Source: CADEEN01 sp963740395 (GTDB taxonomy: Bacteria > Pseudomonadota > Gammaproteobacteria > Burkholderiales > Burkholderiaceae_C). From it: DNA of 64,000 nt. Made by a program: the position numbers and the translations under genes. The stretch covers positions 1 through 64,000 of the forward strand of contig CAVUEP010000019.1 of NCBI GenBank assembly GCA_963740395.1, read 5' to 3'. The notes below the pieces were generated by a model. It did no database searches, was not told the DNA's origin, and was given only the letters and a program-made list of their open reading frames with translations. Shown in pieces: positions 37,666 through 48,713 of this stretch; the stretch's first letter is position 1, and the number at the start of each line of letters is the position of its first letter.

Positions 37666-38406
37666 TCACTTGCCGCCCCGCCGCTGGCGCAGCGCCTCGT
37701 ACAAGCACACGCCGGCGGCGACGGAGACGTTCAGACTCTCCACGGCACCCGCCATCGGGATGCGCACCAGTTCGTCGCAGGTCTTGCGCGTCAACTGGCG
37801 CAGGCCCGCGCCCTCGGCGCCCAGCACCAGGGCCACCGGACCGGTCAGGTCAAGGTCGTACAGCGTGCGATCGGCGTCGTCGCTGGCGCCGATGACGCGT
37901 ATGTCGCGCTCCTTCATCTCGTTCAACGACCGCGCCAGGTTCGTGACCATCAGGTAGGGCACGGTTTCGGCTGCGCCGCTGGCCACCTTGGCCACGGTGG
38001 CGTTCAAGCCGACGGCGTGATCCTTGGGCGCGATCACGGCATGGGCGCCGGCGCCGTCGGCCACGCGCAGGCAGGCGCCGAGGTTGTGCGGGTCGGTCAC
38101 GCCGTCGAGCACCAGCACCAGTGGCGGGCCCTGCACCGCATCGAGCACGTCGTCGAGCGAGTGGCGCGGCGCCAACTGATTGACACGCGCGACGACGCCC
38201 TGGTGGCGCGCGGTGCCCGCCAATTGCGTCAGCTGCGCGTCGCTGCTGTCGACGAGTTTGGCGCCGGCGGATTGCGCGCGCTCGGCGAACTGACGCATGC
38301 GCGCGTCGCGCCGGCGGCCGTCGAGATGGATCTCGAGCACCGACTCGGGCGCGGTCTTCAGGCGCACCGTGACGGCGTGGAATCCGAACAGGATGCGCGC
38401 ACTCAT
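37666..38406 (-). CDS. rlmB: 23S rRNA (guanosine-2251-2'-O)-methyltransferase
   Basis: A 246-residue SPOUT methyltransferase. The N-terminal substrate-binding domain (FGFHAVTVRLK) precedes the knotted catalytic domain with LDGVTDPHNLGACLR, VLGAEGAGLR and SLNVSVAAGVCLYEALR, the three SpoU motifs. RlmB methylates G2251 in the peptidyl-transferase loop. It is a single gene, convergent with chrA with 22 bases between. Confidence 0.92.
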   Translation of the reverse strand: MSARILFGFHAVTVRLKTAPESVLEIHLDGRRRDARMRQFAERAQSAGAKLVDSSDAQLTQLAGTARHQGVVARVNQLAPRHSLDDVLDAVQGPPLVLVLDGVTDPHNLGACLRVADGAGAHAVIAPKDHAVGLNATVAKVASGAAETVPYLMVTNLARSLNEMKERDIRVIGASDDADRTLYDLDLTGPVALVLGAEGAGLRQLTRKTCDELVRIPMAGAVESLNVSVAAGVCLYEALRQRRGGK

Positions 38407-38544
38407 CGGGATTTCACTGCCGGCGCGCCAATGCGGGCCAAGGCGCAGCGGCGCGGGCCATCAGGGCTGGTCATGGAGTCAACTGCACGGGATTCAGGGG
38501 ACGCCAGTATCGCGCCCAGGGCCTGCCGCGCGGCAGCGCGCGTT

Positions 38545-38567
38545 GAAAACGCAGGCGCCGGCCTGCG
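38545..38567 (-). terminator. Intrinsic terminator of the 38575-39252 gene
   Basis: On the minus strand, 8 bases after the stop: stem CGCAGGC / GCCTGCG with a four-base loop (38550-38567), followed by TTTTC. This is a small but regular Rho-independent terminator. Confidence 0.5.
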
Positions 38568-38574
38568 CTGGCGC

Positions 38575-39252
38575 TCAGGCCGTGACGTCCAGGACGCTGC
38601 CGGCCGGCACGACGCTGGCCGTGTCGGGGGCCAACTGGCTCGACAGCCGCTCGAGCAAGGCTGCCAGGCCTTCGCGCGCGCCCGCACCGGTCGTGGCCAC
38701 CGGCTGGCTACCCATGGCCTGCTGCAGCGCCTCGTAGGCCGCAATCAGGCGTGACGAAGGCACCTGCATCATGTACACGGCGGCGCTGGTTCGGGTCAGG
38801 GGGTTGGGCATCGGCGGCTCGACAGCCGCGCCGAGCTCAACCGCGGCCGCGACTGCGGCGGCCGCGTCGGCGGGTGAGGCGACCGGTTGGGCTTGGCCGA
38901 CCTGTGCGCCCACGGCGGTGGCCAGCGCGTCGATACGCTGCGGCAGGTCGCTCCACTCGCGACGTCCCCAGGCATGGCCACGGCCAGGCCCTTCCTCGCC
39001 GCCGGCGTCGACGCTGCGCAATTCCTGCATCAGGGCATGCGCAAAGCGGAACACAGCCTGCGCCGTCTCCTTGTTCGGTGCATCGGTCTTGCCCAGTGCC
39101 TGGTTCATCGCGCCGACGAGTTCGTGACGACGACCTTCACCGTGGTGCTGGCGCTGCACCGCGCGCACGCGCTGCACCGGCTCGACCGGCGGCAGGTTCT
39201 GGCCGCCGCGCACGGCGGAAACCACATTGGATGAGATGGCGGCAATCGACAT
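38575..39252 (-). CDS. Unknown 225-residue Ala-rich protein
   Basis: I do not recognise this protein. It begins MSIAAISSNVVSAVRGG, has a helical segment KETAQAVFRFAHALMQELRSVD, an Ala-rich middle and a C-terminal part MMQVPSSRLIAAYEALQQAMG, ending in TASVVPAGSVLDVTA. There is no signal peptide. The amphipathic, low-aromatic character recalls secreted or flagellum-related proteins, but no motif supports that. An intrinsic terminator follows. Start at 39252, 16 codons inside the open frame, where GGGAGC precedes it. Confidence 0.55.
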   Translation of the reverse strand: MSIAAISSNVVSAVRGGQNLPPVEPVQRVRAVQRQHHGEGRRHELVGAMNQALGKTDAPNKETAQAVFRFAHALMQELRSVDAGGEEGPGRGHAWGRREWSDLPQRIDALATAVGAQVGQAQPVASPADAAAAVAAAVELGAAVEPPMPNPLTRTSAAVYMMQVPSSRLIAAYEALQQAMGSQPVATTGAGAREGLAALLERLSSQLAPDTASVVPAGSVLDVTA

Positions 39253-39399
39253 GGCAGCTCCCCTCGAGTTGCCATGGCCGCCGATGCGGCCAAGAGTCAA
39301 CCCGTTGTCGCCATATTTCGACCGTTACACGCGAGACTTGAGTGCCGGCGTGTGACAAAGCGCACGCTGCCGCTGCGACACGAGCGGATCACGGGCTGC

Positions 39400-40131
39400 C
39401 TAACGCAGCATCTCGCGCCAAAGCCACAGGCCGCCGATCAGCACCGGCTGATGCAGCATGTAGAAGCTGAGCGACCAGCGGCCGAGCAGCGCCAGCGGTT
39501 GCGCGGCACCGGGCAGCGCACCGGAAAGCAGTTGGGGGCGGTGCTGCAGCACCCATTGCCCCGCCGCCAGGCCCCACAGCATCACGCCGAGCCAGGGCAG
39601 CAACGGCGCATAGTCCTCCGTGACCGGCTTGCGCGTGACCAGACCGACCCAGTTCGTCCAGCGCGAATCGAAGAACGGATCCTGGATGCCGTGCGGCAGC
39701 CACACCAGCAGCAGCCCCAGCGGCCACAGCCAGGCCCGCAACGGCGACGCCAGGCGGGCGGCGATCAACATCAATGCAATGCCATGCAGGATGCCGAAGC
39801 TGATCCAGCTCTTGGGAAACATCAGCGCCGAACCGGCCGAGACCAGCACGGCGCAAGCCGCGATCTGCGCCCAGCGGCGCCAGAAGCGCGGCCAGCCCTG
39901 ACCGGCATGCGCCGCCACGGCCTGCGCCACACCGGCGCAAAAGAGGAACAGGCTGACGATTGCCGTGCGCTGCTGGGTCCAGAACGGGTCGACATAGAAG
40001 TTCTGCCGGGGCACCAGCATGCCGAAGTAGTTCAGGTCGAAGCAGAAGTGAAACACCGCCATCCAAATGATGGCCACGCCACGCAACGCGTCGAGGCGGT
40101 CGTGTCTTGAGTGGCGGTGCGTCGCGTTCAC
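39400..40131 (-). CDS. Integral membrane acyltransferase-like protein (DUF1624)
   Basis: About 243 residues and roughly seven membrane helices. It begins HDRLDALRGVAIIWMAVFHFCFDLNYFG, the opening of the DUF1624 / heparan-alpha-glucosaminide N-acetyltransferase-like family, whose conserved Arg and His lie in the first helices. It ends LLGRWSLSFYMLHQPV, also typical. Family members are predicted to move acyl groups across the membrane. The start is GTG at 40131 or the TTG six codons earlier. Confidence 0.75.
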   Translation of the reverse strand: MNATHRHSRHDRLDALRGVAIIWMAVFHFCFDLNYFGMLVPRQNFYVDPFWTQQRTAIVSLFLFCAGVAQAVAAHAGQGWPRFWRRWAQIAACAVLVSAGSALMFPKSWISFGILHGIALMLIAARLASPLRAWLWPLGLLLVWLPHGIQDPFFDSRWTNWVGLVTRKPVTEDYAPLLPWLGVMLWGLAAGQWVLQHRPQLLSGALPGAAQPLALLGRWSLSFYMLHQPVLIGGLWLWREMLR

Positions 40132-40187
40132 GCGCCGAGTTTCCCGCAAAAGAGTCGGGTTCCGCAGGGGGCGGCTACGATCCGGTC

Positions 40188-40680
40188 ATGACCGCTCTCC
40201 ACACCGCCCTGCGACGCAGCGCCGAAGAACAAGAACGCCTCGATCTCGCGCTCACGGACTTGTTCGAACAGCGCATCACGTTCAACCAGACCCTGGGTCT
40301 GTCAGTCGAGTCGATGCGAGCGTCCAGCCCGACGATTCACTTTGCGATGCGACCCGAGCTGGTCGGCCACTATCTGTACGGACGCCTGCACGGCGGCGTG
40401 ATCTCGGCCACGCTGGACGCGATGGGCGGCCTGGCCTTGATGGTGGCCATCGGAGAGAAGCATTGCGACGAAAGCACCGAGCAGATCCTGCAGCGCTTCG
40501 CCAAGATGGGCACCATCGACATCCGCGTCGACTACCTGCGCCCCGGTGTCGGCAACACGTTCACCGCCAGCGCCGAGGTCACACGCCTGGGCGGACGCAT
40601 CGGCTGCGACCCAGATGCGCCTCGTCAATGATGCAGGAGCGCTGATCGCGACGGCCGCCGCGGCCTACGTGATCAGCTGA
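40188..40680 (+). CDS. Hotdog-fold thioesterase, YigI/PaaI family (one indel)
   Basis: A 163-residue hotdog protein: NQTLGLSVESM, HYLYGRLHGGVISATLDAMGGLAL with the family's HGG, then RVDYLRPGVGNTFTASAEVTRLGGRIG. An extra G near 40606 shifts the frame; the next frame finishes MRLVNDAGALIATAAAAYVIS to the stop at 40678. Such enzymes hydrolyse acyl-CoA thioesters; the chain-length preference is unknown. It is divergent from the DUF1624 gene. Confidence 0.82.
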
Positions 40681-40684
40681 CGCG

Positions 40685-41198
40685 TCAATTGCTGCCCGCC
40701 GCGCCGAACTCGGCGCTGAACCACTCGGCCAGCATGCGCTTCTCGTAGCCTAGCGACTCGCTGGCGTAACGGTCGCCGAGGCGGTGCAGGTAGCCCATGT
40801 CGGAAACCCACTGCTCCGCCTTGCGGGGCGCCTGCCCTGCCGACTCCAACGTGTAACGCAGTTTGATGCGCGGCCAATCGGCCTGGCCCTTGAGCAGGCG
40901 GATGTCTTGCGCAGTACGGCGCGAGGGGCGCACTTCGCCGGCCAGATCGATGTCGAGCACCTCGATGGTCAACGCCTGGCCGTCGGGCAGATGGCGCTTG
41001 GCGAGAGCCTCGAAGTGACCGGTGAGTTCCTTCAGACGTGTCCGCGACGTCGCTGCGTCGGTTGCCGGCGTCGACGAAACGGTCGGGCTGGGCATAGGAC
41101 ACCTGCACCGTCCCGGCGGCGTGGGCCGCCAGCCCGGCAGATTGCATGACGAATGCGATCCCGAGCGCGAGCGAGCTGGAGCAAAGGGTGAAGCGCAT
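40685..41198 (-). CDS. Secreted DUF3016 protein (one indel)
   Basis: A signal peptide (MRFTLCSSSLALGIAFVMQSAGLAAHA) starts at 41198 behind a strong AGGAGGT. An extra base near 41037 shifts between SDVAD and RLKELTGHFEALAKRHLP. The rest, TIEVLDIDLAGEVRPSRR and WPRIKLRYTLES to EKRMLAEWFSAEFG, is a typical DUF3016 domain. Corrected length is 170 residues. The function is unknown, with a periplasmic location. The 190 bases between this gene and acs hold the acs ghost. Confidence 0.82.
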
Positions 41199-41263
41199 GG
41201 CACCTCCTGTGTCGCAAAGATCGATAGCGATCGTATTCCCAACGGCGCCGGCCGGAAAGTCGT

Positions 41264-41302
41264 TTACAGGCTTTGCGCCAGTTGCTCCAGGATCGCCGGG
41301 TT
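41264..41302 (-). pseudogene. Ghost of the 3' end of an acs-like gene
   Basis: Read on the minus strand, these 39 bases encode NPAILEQLAQSL and a stop, identical to the last 12 codons of the acs gene that ends 86 bases away at 41388. The two copies differ at four sites in these codons, all silent third positions. Nothing before the 12 codons matches. It looks like the remnant of a former tandem acs paralogue that evolved under protein selection before most of it was lost. Confidence 0.6.
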
Positions 41303-41356
41303 TTGGTGGGCCCGTCACGTCGCTGAGCGACATGAGTGCCCCCCGAATCCCGGCGT

Positions 41357-41378
41357 GCGCCGTGCGAGCGCACGGCGC
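41357..41378 (-). terminator. Hairpin after acs
   Basis: Perfect 10-bp inverted repeat GCGCCGTGCG / CGCACGGCGC separated by AG, 9 bases after the acs stop (the end pairs must open to form a loop). No U-tract follows, so a Rho-dependent end or message-stabilising hairpin is more likely than a classical terminator. Confidence 0.45.
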
Positions 41379-41387
41379 GCAACTCGC

Positions 41388-43353
<1,966 letters not shown>

Positions 43354-43496
43354 GCGGGTCTCCTGCGAGGGGTTGGCTGTCAGCACGACAAGGTAGGGCC
43401 GCGCGCTGACCGGTGCCTTACTCTGCCCCAAAAGCGGGCTTCGTGGATGGGCTGCCACAATCCCGCGCATCCGGAATTCCCCTGAACTGCACCACC

Positions 43497-44096
43497 ATGG
43501 CCCAACGCCCCGCTTCCCTGACGCCCGAAATGCGCACCCTGCCCAAGATCATCTTCATGAGTCGCTGGCTGCAGCTGCCGCTGTACCTGGGCCTGATCGC
43601 CGCCCAGGGCGTCTACGTCTGGCACTTCCTGCTCGAACTCTGGCACCTGATCGAGGCCGCCTTCGGCAGCCAGACCGCGATCGGCATCCTGGCCAAGAGC
43701 ATCGGCTACACCGGTCAAACGATCGCGCTCAACGAGACCATCATCATGCTGGTCGTGCTGGCGCTGATCGACGTCGTCATGATCAGCAACCTGCTGATCA
43801 TGGTCATCGTCGGCGGATACGAGACCTTCATCTCGCGCATGAACCTCGAGGGGCACCCGGACCAGCCCGAGTGGTTGAGCCATGTCAACGCCTCGGTGCT
43901 GAAGGTCAAGCTGGCCACGGCGATCATCGGCATCAGCTCGATCCACCTGCTCAAGACCTTCATCAACGCCGAGAATTACAGCGACAAGGTGCTGATTGCG
44001 CAGACTGTGATCCACATCACCTTCCTGCTGTCGGCGATCGCGATCGCCTACACCGACCGGCTGATGTCTCACCCGAAGTCGGCTGCACAACACTGA
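43497..44096 (+). CDS. UPF0114/YqhA-family membrane protein
   Basis: A 199-residue protein with four membrane helices, for example LPLYLGLIAAQGVYVWHFLLEL, IIMLVVLALIDVVMISNLLIMVIVG cut by a short gap, and VIHITFLLSAIAIAYTDRLM. The segment GGYETFISRMNLEGHPDQPEWL is diagnostic of the TIGR00645/UPF0114 family. The function is not known. It starts at 43497, 143 bases from the divergent acs. Confidence 0.85.
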   Translation: MAQRPASLTPEMRTLPKIIFMSRWLQLPLYLGLIAAQGVYVWHFLLELWHLIEAAFGSQTAIGILAKSIGYTGQTIALNETIIMLVVLALIDVVMISNLLIMVIVGGYETFISRMNLEGHPDQPEWLSHVNASVLKVKLATAIIGISSIHLLKTFINAENYSDKVLIAQTVIHITFLLSAIAIAYTDRLMSHPKSAAQH

Positions 44097-44099
44097 CGC

Positions 44100-44125
44100 G
44101 CCGGGCGCGTACCTGCCGGCCCGGC
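44100..44125. terminator. Candidate shared hairpin between UPF0114 gene and dcd
   Basis: GCCGGGC (44100-44106) and GCCCGGC (44119-44125) pair across a 12-base loop in the 29-base gap between two convergent genes. The loop is long and there is no U-tract, so this is tentative. Confidence 0.3.
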
Positions 44126-44695
44126 TCAGGTCTTGGGCAACGTGACCCCGCGCTGGCCTTGGTACTTGCCACCGCGGTCCTTGTACGAGGTCTCGCAGAC
44201 CTCGTCGCTCTCGAAGAACAGCACCTGCGCGCAGCCCTCGCCGGCATAGATCTTGGCCGGCAGGGGCGTGGTGTTGCTGAACTCCAGTGTCACGAAGCCT
44301 TCCCACTCGGGCTCGAAGGGGGTGACGTTGACGATGATGCCGCAGCGGGCGTAGGTGCTCTTGCCCAGGCAGATGGTCAGCACATTGCGTGGGATGCGAA
44401 AGTACTCCATCGTGCGCGCAAGCGCGAAACTGTTCGGCGGGATCACGCAGACGTCTGCGTTGATGTCGACGAAACTCCGCTCGTCGAAATTCTTCGGGTC
44501 GACCACCGTCGAGTAGATGTTGGTGAAGACCTTGAACTCAGGCGCGCAGCGGATGTCGTAGCCGTAGCTCGACGTGCCGTAGCTGACGATGCGCTGACCA
44601 TCGGCCGACTGGCGCACCTGGCCCGGCTCGAACGGTTCGATCATGCCGTGCTCTTGCGCCATACGGCGGATCCACTTGTCGCTCTTGATTGTCAT
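44126..44695 (-). CDS. dcd: dCTP deaminase
   Basis: A 189-residue trimeric deaminase that makes dUTP for thymidylate synthesis. Family marks: YGTSSYGYDIRCAPEFKVF, the catalytic Glu in PLPAKIYAGEGCAQVLFFES, and LGKSTYARCGIIVNVTPFEPEWEG. The length is standard. Divergent from the Mpo1-like gene across 156 bases. Confidence 0.95.
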   Translation of the reverse strand: MTIKSDKWIRRMAQEHGMIEPFEPGQVRQSADGQRIVSYGTSSYGYDIRCAPEFKVFTNIYSTVVDPKNFDERSFVDINADVCVIPPNSFALARTMEYFRIPRNVLTICLGKSTYARCGIIVNVTPFEPEWEGFVTLEFSNTTPLPAKIYAGEGCAQVLFFESDEVCETSYKDRGGKYQGQRGVTLPKT

Positions 44696-44851
44696 GTCGT
44701 GTCCGTTGCAGGCAGCCCGCAGTCACTGACGTAGCGTCGAAGAACGCGAATGCCGCGAGTGAGGCCGTCCGGGGATTGTAGGCACCGCGTCACGGTCGCC
44801 GGCTTGTTCGGCGCGCTAACATCACACCACATTGCCAGCCGGGAGACCGCC

Positions 44852-45385
44852 ATGAGCGCTGCCACCGAACTGATGGTCAAGTACGCGACCTACCACCGCG
44901 ATCGCCGCAATATCGCCACCCACTTCGTCGGCATCCCGCTCATCGTGTTCGGCGTCGGCGGCCTGCTCGCGCGACCAGGATTCGAATTGCTGGACTGGCC
45001 CCTGACGCCCGCCGCCGTGGCCTGGGCACTGAGCACGCTGTGGTACCTGACGCGGGGCAATCTGGCACTGGGGCTGGCCGTCAGCATCGTGAACCTGTTG
45101 CTGATCCTGGCCGCAATGCCGCTGGGCCGACTCCACACGGCGGCTTGGCTGGTCTGGAGCCTGGGCGCCTTTGTCCTCGGTTGGGCAATTCAGTTTGTCG
45201 GCCACTATTACGAGGGCAAGAAGCCGGCCTTCGTCGACGATCTGCGCGGTCTGCTCGTGGGCCCGATGTTCATCACCGGCGAAGCAATGTTTGCGCTCGG
45301 CTGGGGCAAGACCATGCTGGCCGAGATCGAGTCGCGCGCCGGCCCCACGCTGCTGCGCGACCTGCACGCACCGGCCACCCGCTGA
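44852..45385 (+). CDS. Mpo1-like (DUF962) membrane protein
   Basis: A 177-residue protein with four hydrophobic helices. Conserved histidines appear in YHRDRRNIATHFVGIPLIVFG and in FVGHYYEGKKPAFVDDLRGLLVGPMF, the two DUF962 motifs. Yeast Mpo1 of this family is an iron-dependent dioxygenase that alpha-oxidises 2-hydroxy fatty acids; bacterial members probably act on lipids as well, by inference. The 5' frame is open earlier, but the ATG at 44852 has GGGAGA before it. Confidence 0.85.
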   Translation: MSAATELMVKYATYHRDRRNIATHFVGIPLIVFGVGGLLARPGFELLDWPLTPAAVAWALSTLWYLTRGNLALGLAVSIVNLLLILAAMPLGRLHTAAWLVWSLGAFVLGWAIQFVGHYYEGKKPAFVDDLRGLLVGPMFITGEAMFALGWGKTMLAEIESRAGPTLLRDLHAPATR

Positions 45386-45394
45386 GGCGGGCTG

Positions 45395-46291
45395 TCAGCC
45401 CGCGACGACGCGCACGGGCGGTCGCTCGGGCTCGGGTTCGGCGTCGAAGCGGTCGAAGCCGCAATAGCAGATGAAATGGCGCTGACTGGCGCGGCCGAAC
45501 AGCGTCATGCCCAGCCTGCAGGCCAGTTCGTAGCCCATCTGCGTCACGCCGTTGCGCGAGATGATGATCGGCACGCCCAACTGGGCCGACTTCATGACCA
45601 TCTCGCTGGTCAGGCGCCCCGTGGTGTAGAAGACCTTGTCGCCGCCCTGGCCCAGCGCCTCGTCGGCGTGCAGCCACATCCAGCCGGCGATGGTGTCGAT
45701 GGCGTTGTGGCGACCGACATCCTCGACAAAGTTCAGCATCTCGGTGCCGCGGAACAGGGCGCAACCATGCACCGATCCGGCGCGGCGGTGCACGCTGTCG
45801 GTCTTGCGCATGGCCTCGTTGAGTGCCTGCACGGTCGACTGGCGGATTCGGGCATGGGCCGCCGACGGCAGCTTGGACGCATCGAGGTCGTCCATCAGGT
45901 TGCCGAACATCGTGCCCTGGCCGCAACCGGTGGTGACGATCCGGCGCGCCGTGCGGTCGGCGATGGACGGCGTCGCGCCACGACGCGTCTTGACCGCTGC
46001 CGCTTCGACGTCCCAGTCGACCGTGATCGACTCGACTTCGTCCGGCGACTCGACCAGCCGCTGGTTGCGCAGATAGCCCAGGGCCAGCAGCTCAGGCGCA
46101 GCACCCAGCGTCATCAGGGTGACGATCTCGCGCGTGTCGACAAACAGCGTCAGTGGCCGCTCGGCCGGGATCTGGATCGTGCGATGCTGGCCGAATTCGT
46201 CGCGCACCTCGACTTCGCGCGTCAGCGGCGCGCGGGCCTCGGTCAGGCGGGGCAAGAGGCGTGTGGAACGGACTTCGGGCCGGGGCAACAT
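45395..46291 (-). CDS. fdhD: Formate dehydrogenase accessory sulfurtransferase FdhD
   Basis: A 298-residue FdhD, which passes sulfur from IscS to the molybdenum cofactor to activate formate dehydrogenase. Motifs: ERPLTLFVDTREIVTLMTLG, TTGCGQGTMFG (the Cys loop, with one Cys where E. coli has CGVCG), HGCALFRGTEMLNFVEDVGRHN cut by frame-normal sequence, and YTTGRLTSEMVMKSAQ. It ends the formate dehydrogenase gene set and is 9 bases from the convergent Mpo1-like gene. Confidence 0.92.
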   Translation of the reverse strand: MLPRPEVRSTRLLPRLTEARAPLTREVEVRDEFGQHRTIQIPAERPLTLFVDTREIVTLMTLGAAPELLALGYLRNQRLVESPDEVESITVDWDVEAAAVKTRRGATPSIADRTARRIVTTGCGQGTMFGNLMDDLDASKLPSAAHARIRQSTVQALNEAMRKTDSVHRRAGSVHGCALFRGTEMLNFVEDVGRHNAIDTIAGWMWLHADEALGQGGDKVFYTTGRLTSEMVMKSAQLGVPIIISRNGVTQMGYELACRLGMTLFGRASQRHFICYCGFDRFDAEPEPERPPVRVVAG

Positions 46292-46315
46292 GGGCCCGTT
46301 ATAACCGCCAGGACA

Positions 46316-46663
46316 TCAAGTCTTCTTGGCAGGGGCTTTGGCCGCTGCGGCGGCGGGCGCAGCCGGTGCGGCCGCGGCGGCAGGCGGCGGATAGACGAAC
46401 GGCCCCGGATCGGCGCAGGGCGGGGTCTCGGTGGGCGCCTTGACGGCCTTGCCGGCCTTCTTGGCCTCGGCCTGGTAGCGCGCCGCCGTGCGGTCCATCG
46501 ACTTGCACAGCTGGAAGCCGGCGACCTTGCCGCCATGCGCCGTCTTTGCCGCGGCTTCGGCCGCCTTGGCCTTGGCCTCGTCGGTCAGCACCGGCGCCGG
46601 AATCTTCGCCATGGCCATCGACGCGGTCAACAGCAGCACGGACAGGGTGACGATGCGCTTCAT
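46316..46663 (-). CDS. Small exported protein of the formate dehydrogenase locus
   Basis: A 115-residue protein with a signal peptide (MKRIVTLSVLLLTASMAMA). The mature part is Ala/Lys-rich, has two cysteines (QLCKSMDR and PPCADPGP) and an Ala/Pro tail. GGAGAAGACCGC precedes the ATG at 46663. I know similar proteins only as neighbours of the cytochrome b subunit in Burkholderiales. It may be a periplasmic partner; nothing shows a catalytic role. Confidence 0.6.
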   Translation of the reverse strand: MKRIVTLSVLLLTASMAMAKIPAPVLTDEAKAKAAEAAAKTAHGGKVAGFQLCKSMDRTAARYQAEAKKAGKAVKAPTETPPCADPGPFVYPPPAAAAAPAAPAAAAAKAPAKKT

Positions 46664-46685
46664 GCGGTCTTCTCCAGGAGGGGGT

Positions 46686-47830
46686 TCAGACTTGGCGGGC
46701 CAGCGGCGCTGCGGCCTCGGCCGACCGTTGGGCCGGAATCTTGCCGGTACGGATGTCGTCAGCCCAAAGCGAATGGTGCTCGCGGGCCCAGCCTTCATCG
46801 ACGCTGCCGGTGCGCATGGCGCTGTAGGCGCCCTTCATGCCGATCGTGCCGATATAGATGTGGCCGAGGAACATCGTCATCATCAGCAGCGCCGCGACGG
46901 AGTGGATCATGTGCGCGATCTGCATGTCGCCGCGCAGGTAGGCCATGCCGGGAACCAGTTGGTCGAGCACCAGGCCTGAGCCGACCACGATCAGCCCGAA
47001 CAGGAACACGCCCAGCCAGAAGACGACCTTCTCGCCGGCATTGAAGCGGTGCGACGGCACCTCCTGCGCCACCGAGCAAGCCGCCGCCCTTGGCCAGCCA
47101 CGCCAGGTCGCCCGCGCGCGGCAGGTTGTCGCGCACGAAGGTCACGATCACGACCAGCAGCGACACCGCGAACAGCGGACCGGCGAAGTTGTGCGACGTC
47201 TTCAGCGCATAGCTCAGCCAGCCGAACAAGCGTGGCACCGATCACCGGCAGCAGGAAGAACTTGCCGAAGGCCATCACCAGACCCGACACCGCGAGCACC
47301 ACGAAGGCGATGGCGTTGGTCCAGTGCGCCGCGCGCTCGAAGGGCGTGAAGCGCTCGATCTTGCGGCCGGTGTCGGCCACATGCCCGCCCAACGGGCCCT
47401 TGCGCCAATAGAACAGAGCGATGGCCAACACGACGATGAGGATCAGCGAGCCGCCATACGGAATGATCCAGTTGTTGCGCACCTGGCGCCAGGCTTCGCC
47501 GGCGGTGGTCAGGCGCGAACCGGGGAACTGCACGAAGGGCTGGATCAGCATGCCCTTTTCCGCGCCCGGCAGGCTGGTGTAGCCCTGCTTGTCGCCCGAA
47601 TCGCGCACGTCACGCCAGAACGGCGCGTTGTTGCCGGGTTGGCTCTTGCCGCGCTGGGCGTTGGTCTCGTCGGGCTTGGGCTCGGCCGGGGCCACGAAGT
47701 TGGCCGGCGGTCCGGCGGGTTTGGCATCCGCAGCCACCGGCGCCGCGGGCGCTGGCGCCTGTTGTGCCCACAGCGTCGCCGGCATCGCCAGCGCAGCCAG
47801 CATCAGGATCGTTCGCGTCACGCTTTGCAT
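46686..47830 (-). CDS. Formate dehydrogenase gamma subunit, cytochrome b556 type (two indels)
   Basis: A signal-like N-terminus (MQSVTRTILMLAALAMPATLWA) and a Pro/Ala-rich periplasmic part precede the four-helix cytochrome b: WIIPYGGSLILIVVLAIALFYW, FERAAHWTNAIAFVVLAVSGLVMAFG split by one indel near 47228, LSYALKTSHNFAGPLFAV, then after a second near 47083 FNAGEKVVFWLGVFLFGLIVVGSG and the His-containing helix AHMIHSVAALLMMTMFLGHIYIG. Histidines in helices bind two haems that pass electrons to quinone. Corrected length is about 380 residues. Confidence 0.85.
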
Positions 47831-47847
47831 GGTGGCCCCCTGCAGAT

Positions 47848-48102
47848 TCACGGCGTCTTGGTGGTGGCCACGGCCGCGATGCGTGACTTCTCGTTCTGCC
47901 CCTGCGCGCGCTTGCGCATCTGCTCTTCCCAACTGGCCTGGTCACCGCTCTTCCAGCCTTCGACCACGCTGCTGCTCTTGGCCATGTCCCAGGCCTTGGA
48001 GTCCAACTTCTTGACCGAGGACTGGCCGATCTCCTGCGGCTTGTCGCCGCAGCCTGCCGCAGCCACCGACATCACCAGAACTGCCATCGTGATTCGCATC
48101 AT
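47848..48102 (-). CDS. Small lipoprotein of the formate dehydrogenase locus
   Basis: An 84-residue protein: signal VLVMSVAAAGC with the lipobox at AAGC, then KPQEIGQSSVKKLDSKAWDMAKSS and a charged C-terminus. It lies between the iron-sulfur and cytochrome subunits in the same orientation, 8 bases after fdhB, so it is probably co-expressed and sits at the periplasmic face. No known family. Confidence 0.65.
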   Translation of the reverse strand: MMRITMAVLVMSVAAAGCGDKPQEIGQSSVKKLDSKAWDMAKSSSVVEGWKSGDQASWEEQMRKRAQGQNEKSRIAAVATTKTP

Positions 48103-48110
48103 GATTGTCC

Positions 48111-48701
48111 TTATGTCGGCTTGCCGTAGGCGGTGCCCCAGCCCCAGACCTCGCTGCCCTTGCCGCGCTGCAGCACGCGGTTGCGGAAGATGTCGGCAAC
48201 GACGTCGCCGTCGCCGCCGAGCAGCGCCTTGGTCGAGCACATCTCGGCGCAGGCGGGCAGCTTGCCTTCGGCCAGGCGGTTGCGACCGTACTTCTCGAAT
48301 TCGGCCTCGCTGCCATTGGCTTCGGGGCCGCCGGCGCAGAAGGTGCACTTGTCCATCTTGCCGCGCAGGCCGAAGGTGCCGTTGGTCGGGAACTGCGGCG
48401 CGCCGAACGGGCAGGCGTACGAGCAGTAGCCGCAGCCGATGCAGACGTCCTTGTCGTGCAGCACCACGCCCTCGTCGGTGCGGTAGAAGCAGTCGACCGG
48501 GCAGACCGCCATGCAGGGTGCGTCGCTGCAATGCATGCAGGCCACCGAGATGCTCTTCTCGCCCGGCACGCCGTCGTTGAGCGTGACCACGCGGCGGCGA
48601 TTGACGCCCCAGGGCACGTCGTGCTCGGCCTTGCAGGCGGTGACGCAGCCGTTGCACTCGATGCAACGCTCGGCGTCGCAGATGAATTTCATTCTTGCCA
48701 T
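48111..48701 (-). CDS. fdhB: Formate dehydrogenase iron-sulfur subunit
   Basis: A 196-residue four-cluster ferredoxin. Cys motifs for four [4Fe-4S] centres are seen at CIECNGCVTACKAEHD, CMHCSDAPCMAVCPVDC, CIGCGYCSYACPFGAPQ and CTFCAGG...CAEMC. It carries electrons from the molybdenum subunit to the cytochrome b subunit. It is 12 bases downstream of fdhA. Confidence 0.92.
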   Translation of the reverse strand: MARMKFICDAERCIECNGCVTACKAEHDVPWGVNRRRVVTLNDGVPGEKSISVACMHCSDAPCMAVCPVDCFYRTDEGVVLHDKDVCIGCGYCSYACPFGAPQFPTNGTFGLRGKMDKCTFCAGGPEANGSEAEFEKYGRNRLAEGKLPACAEMCSTKALLGGDGDVVADIFRNRVLQRGKGSEVWGWGTAYGKPT

Positions 48702-48713
48702 GGCATTGTCTCC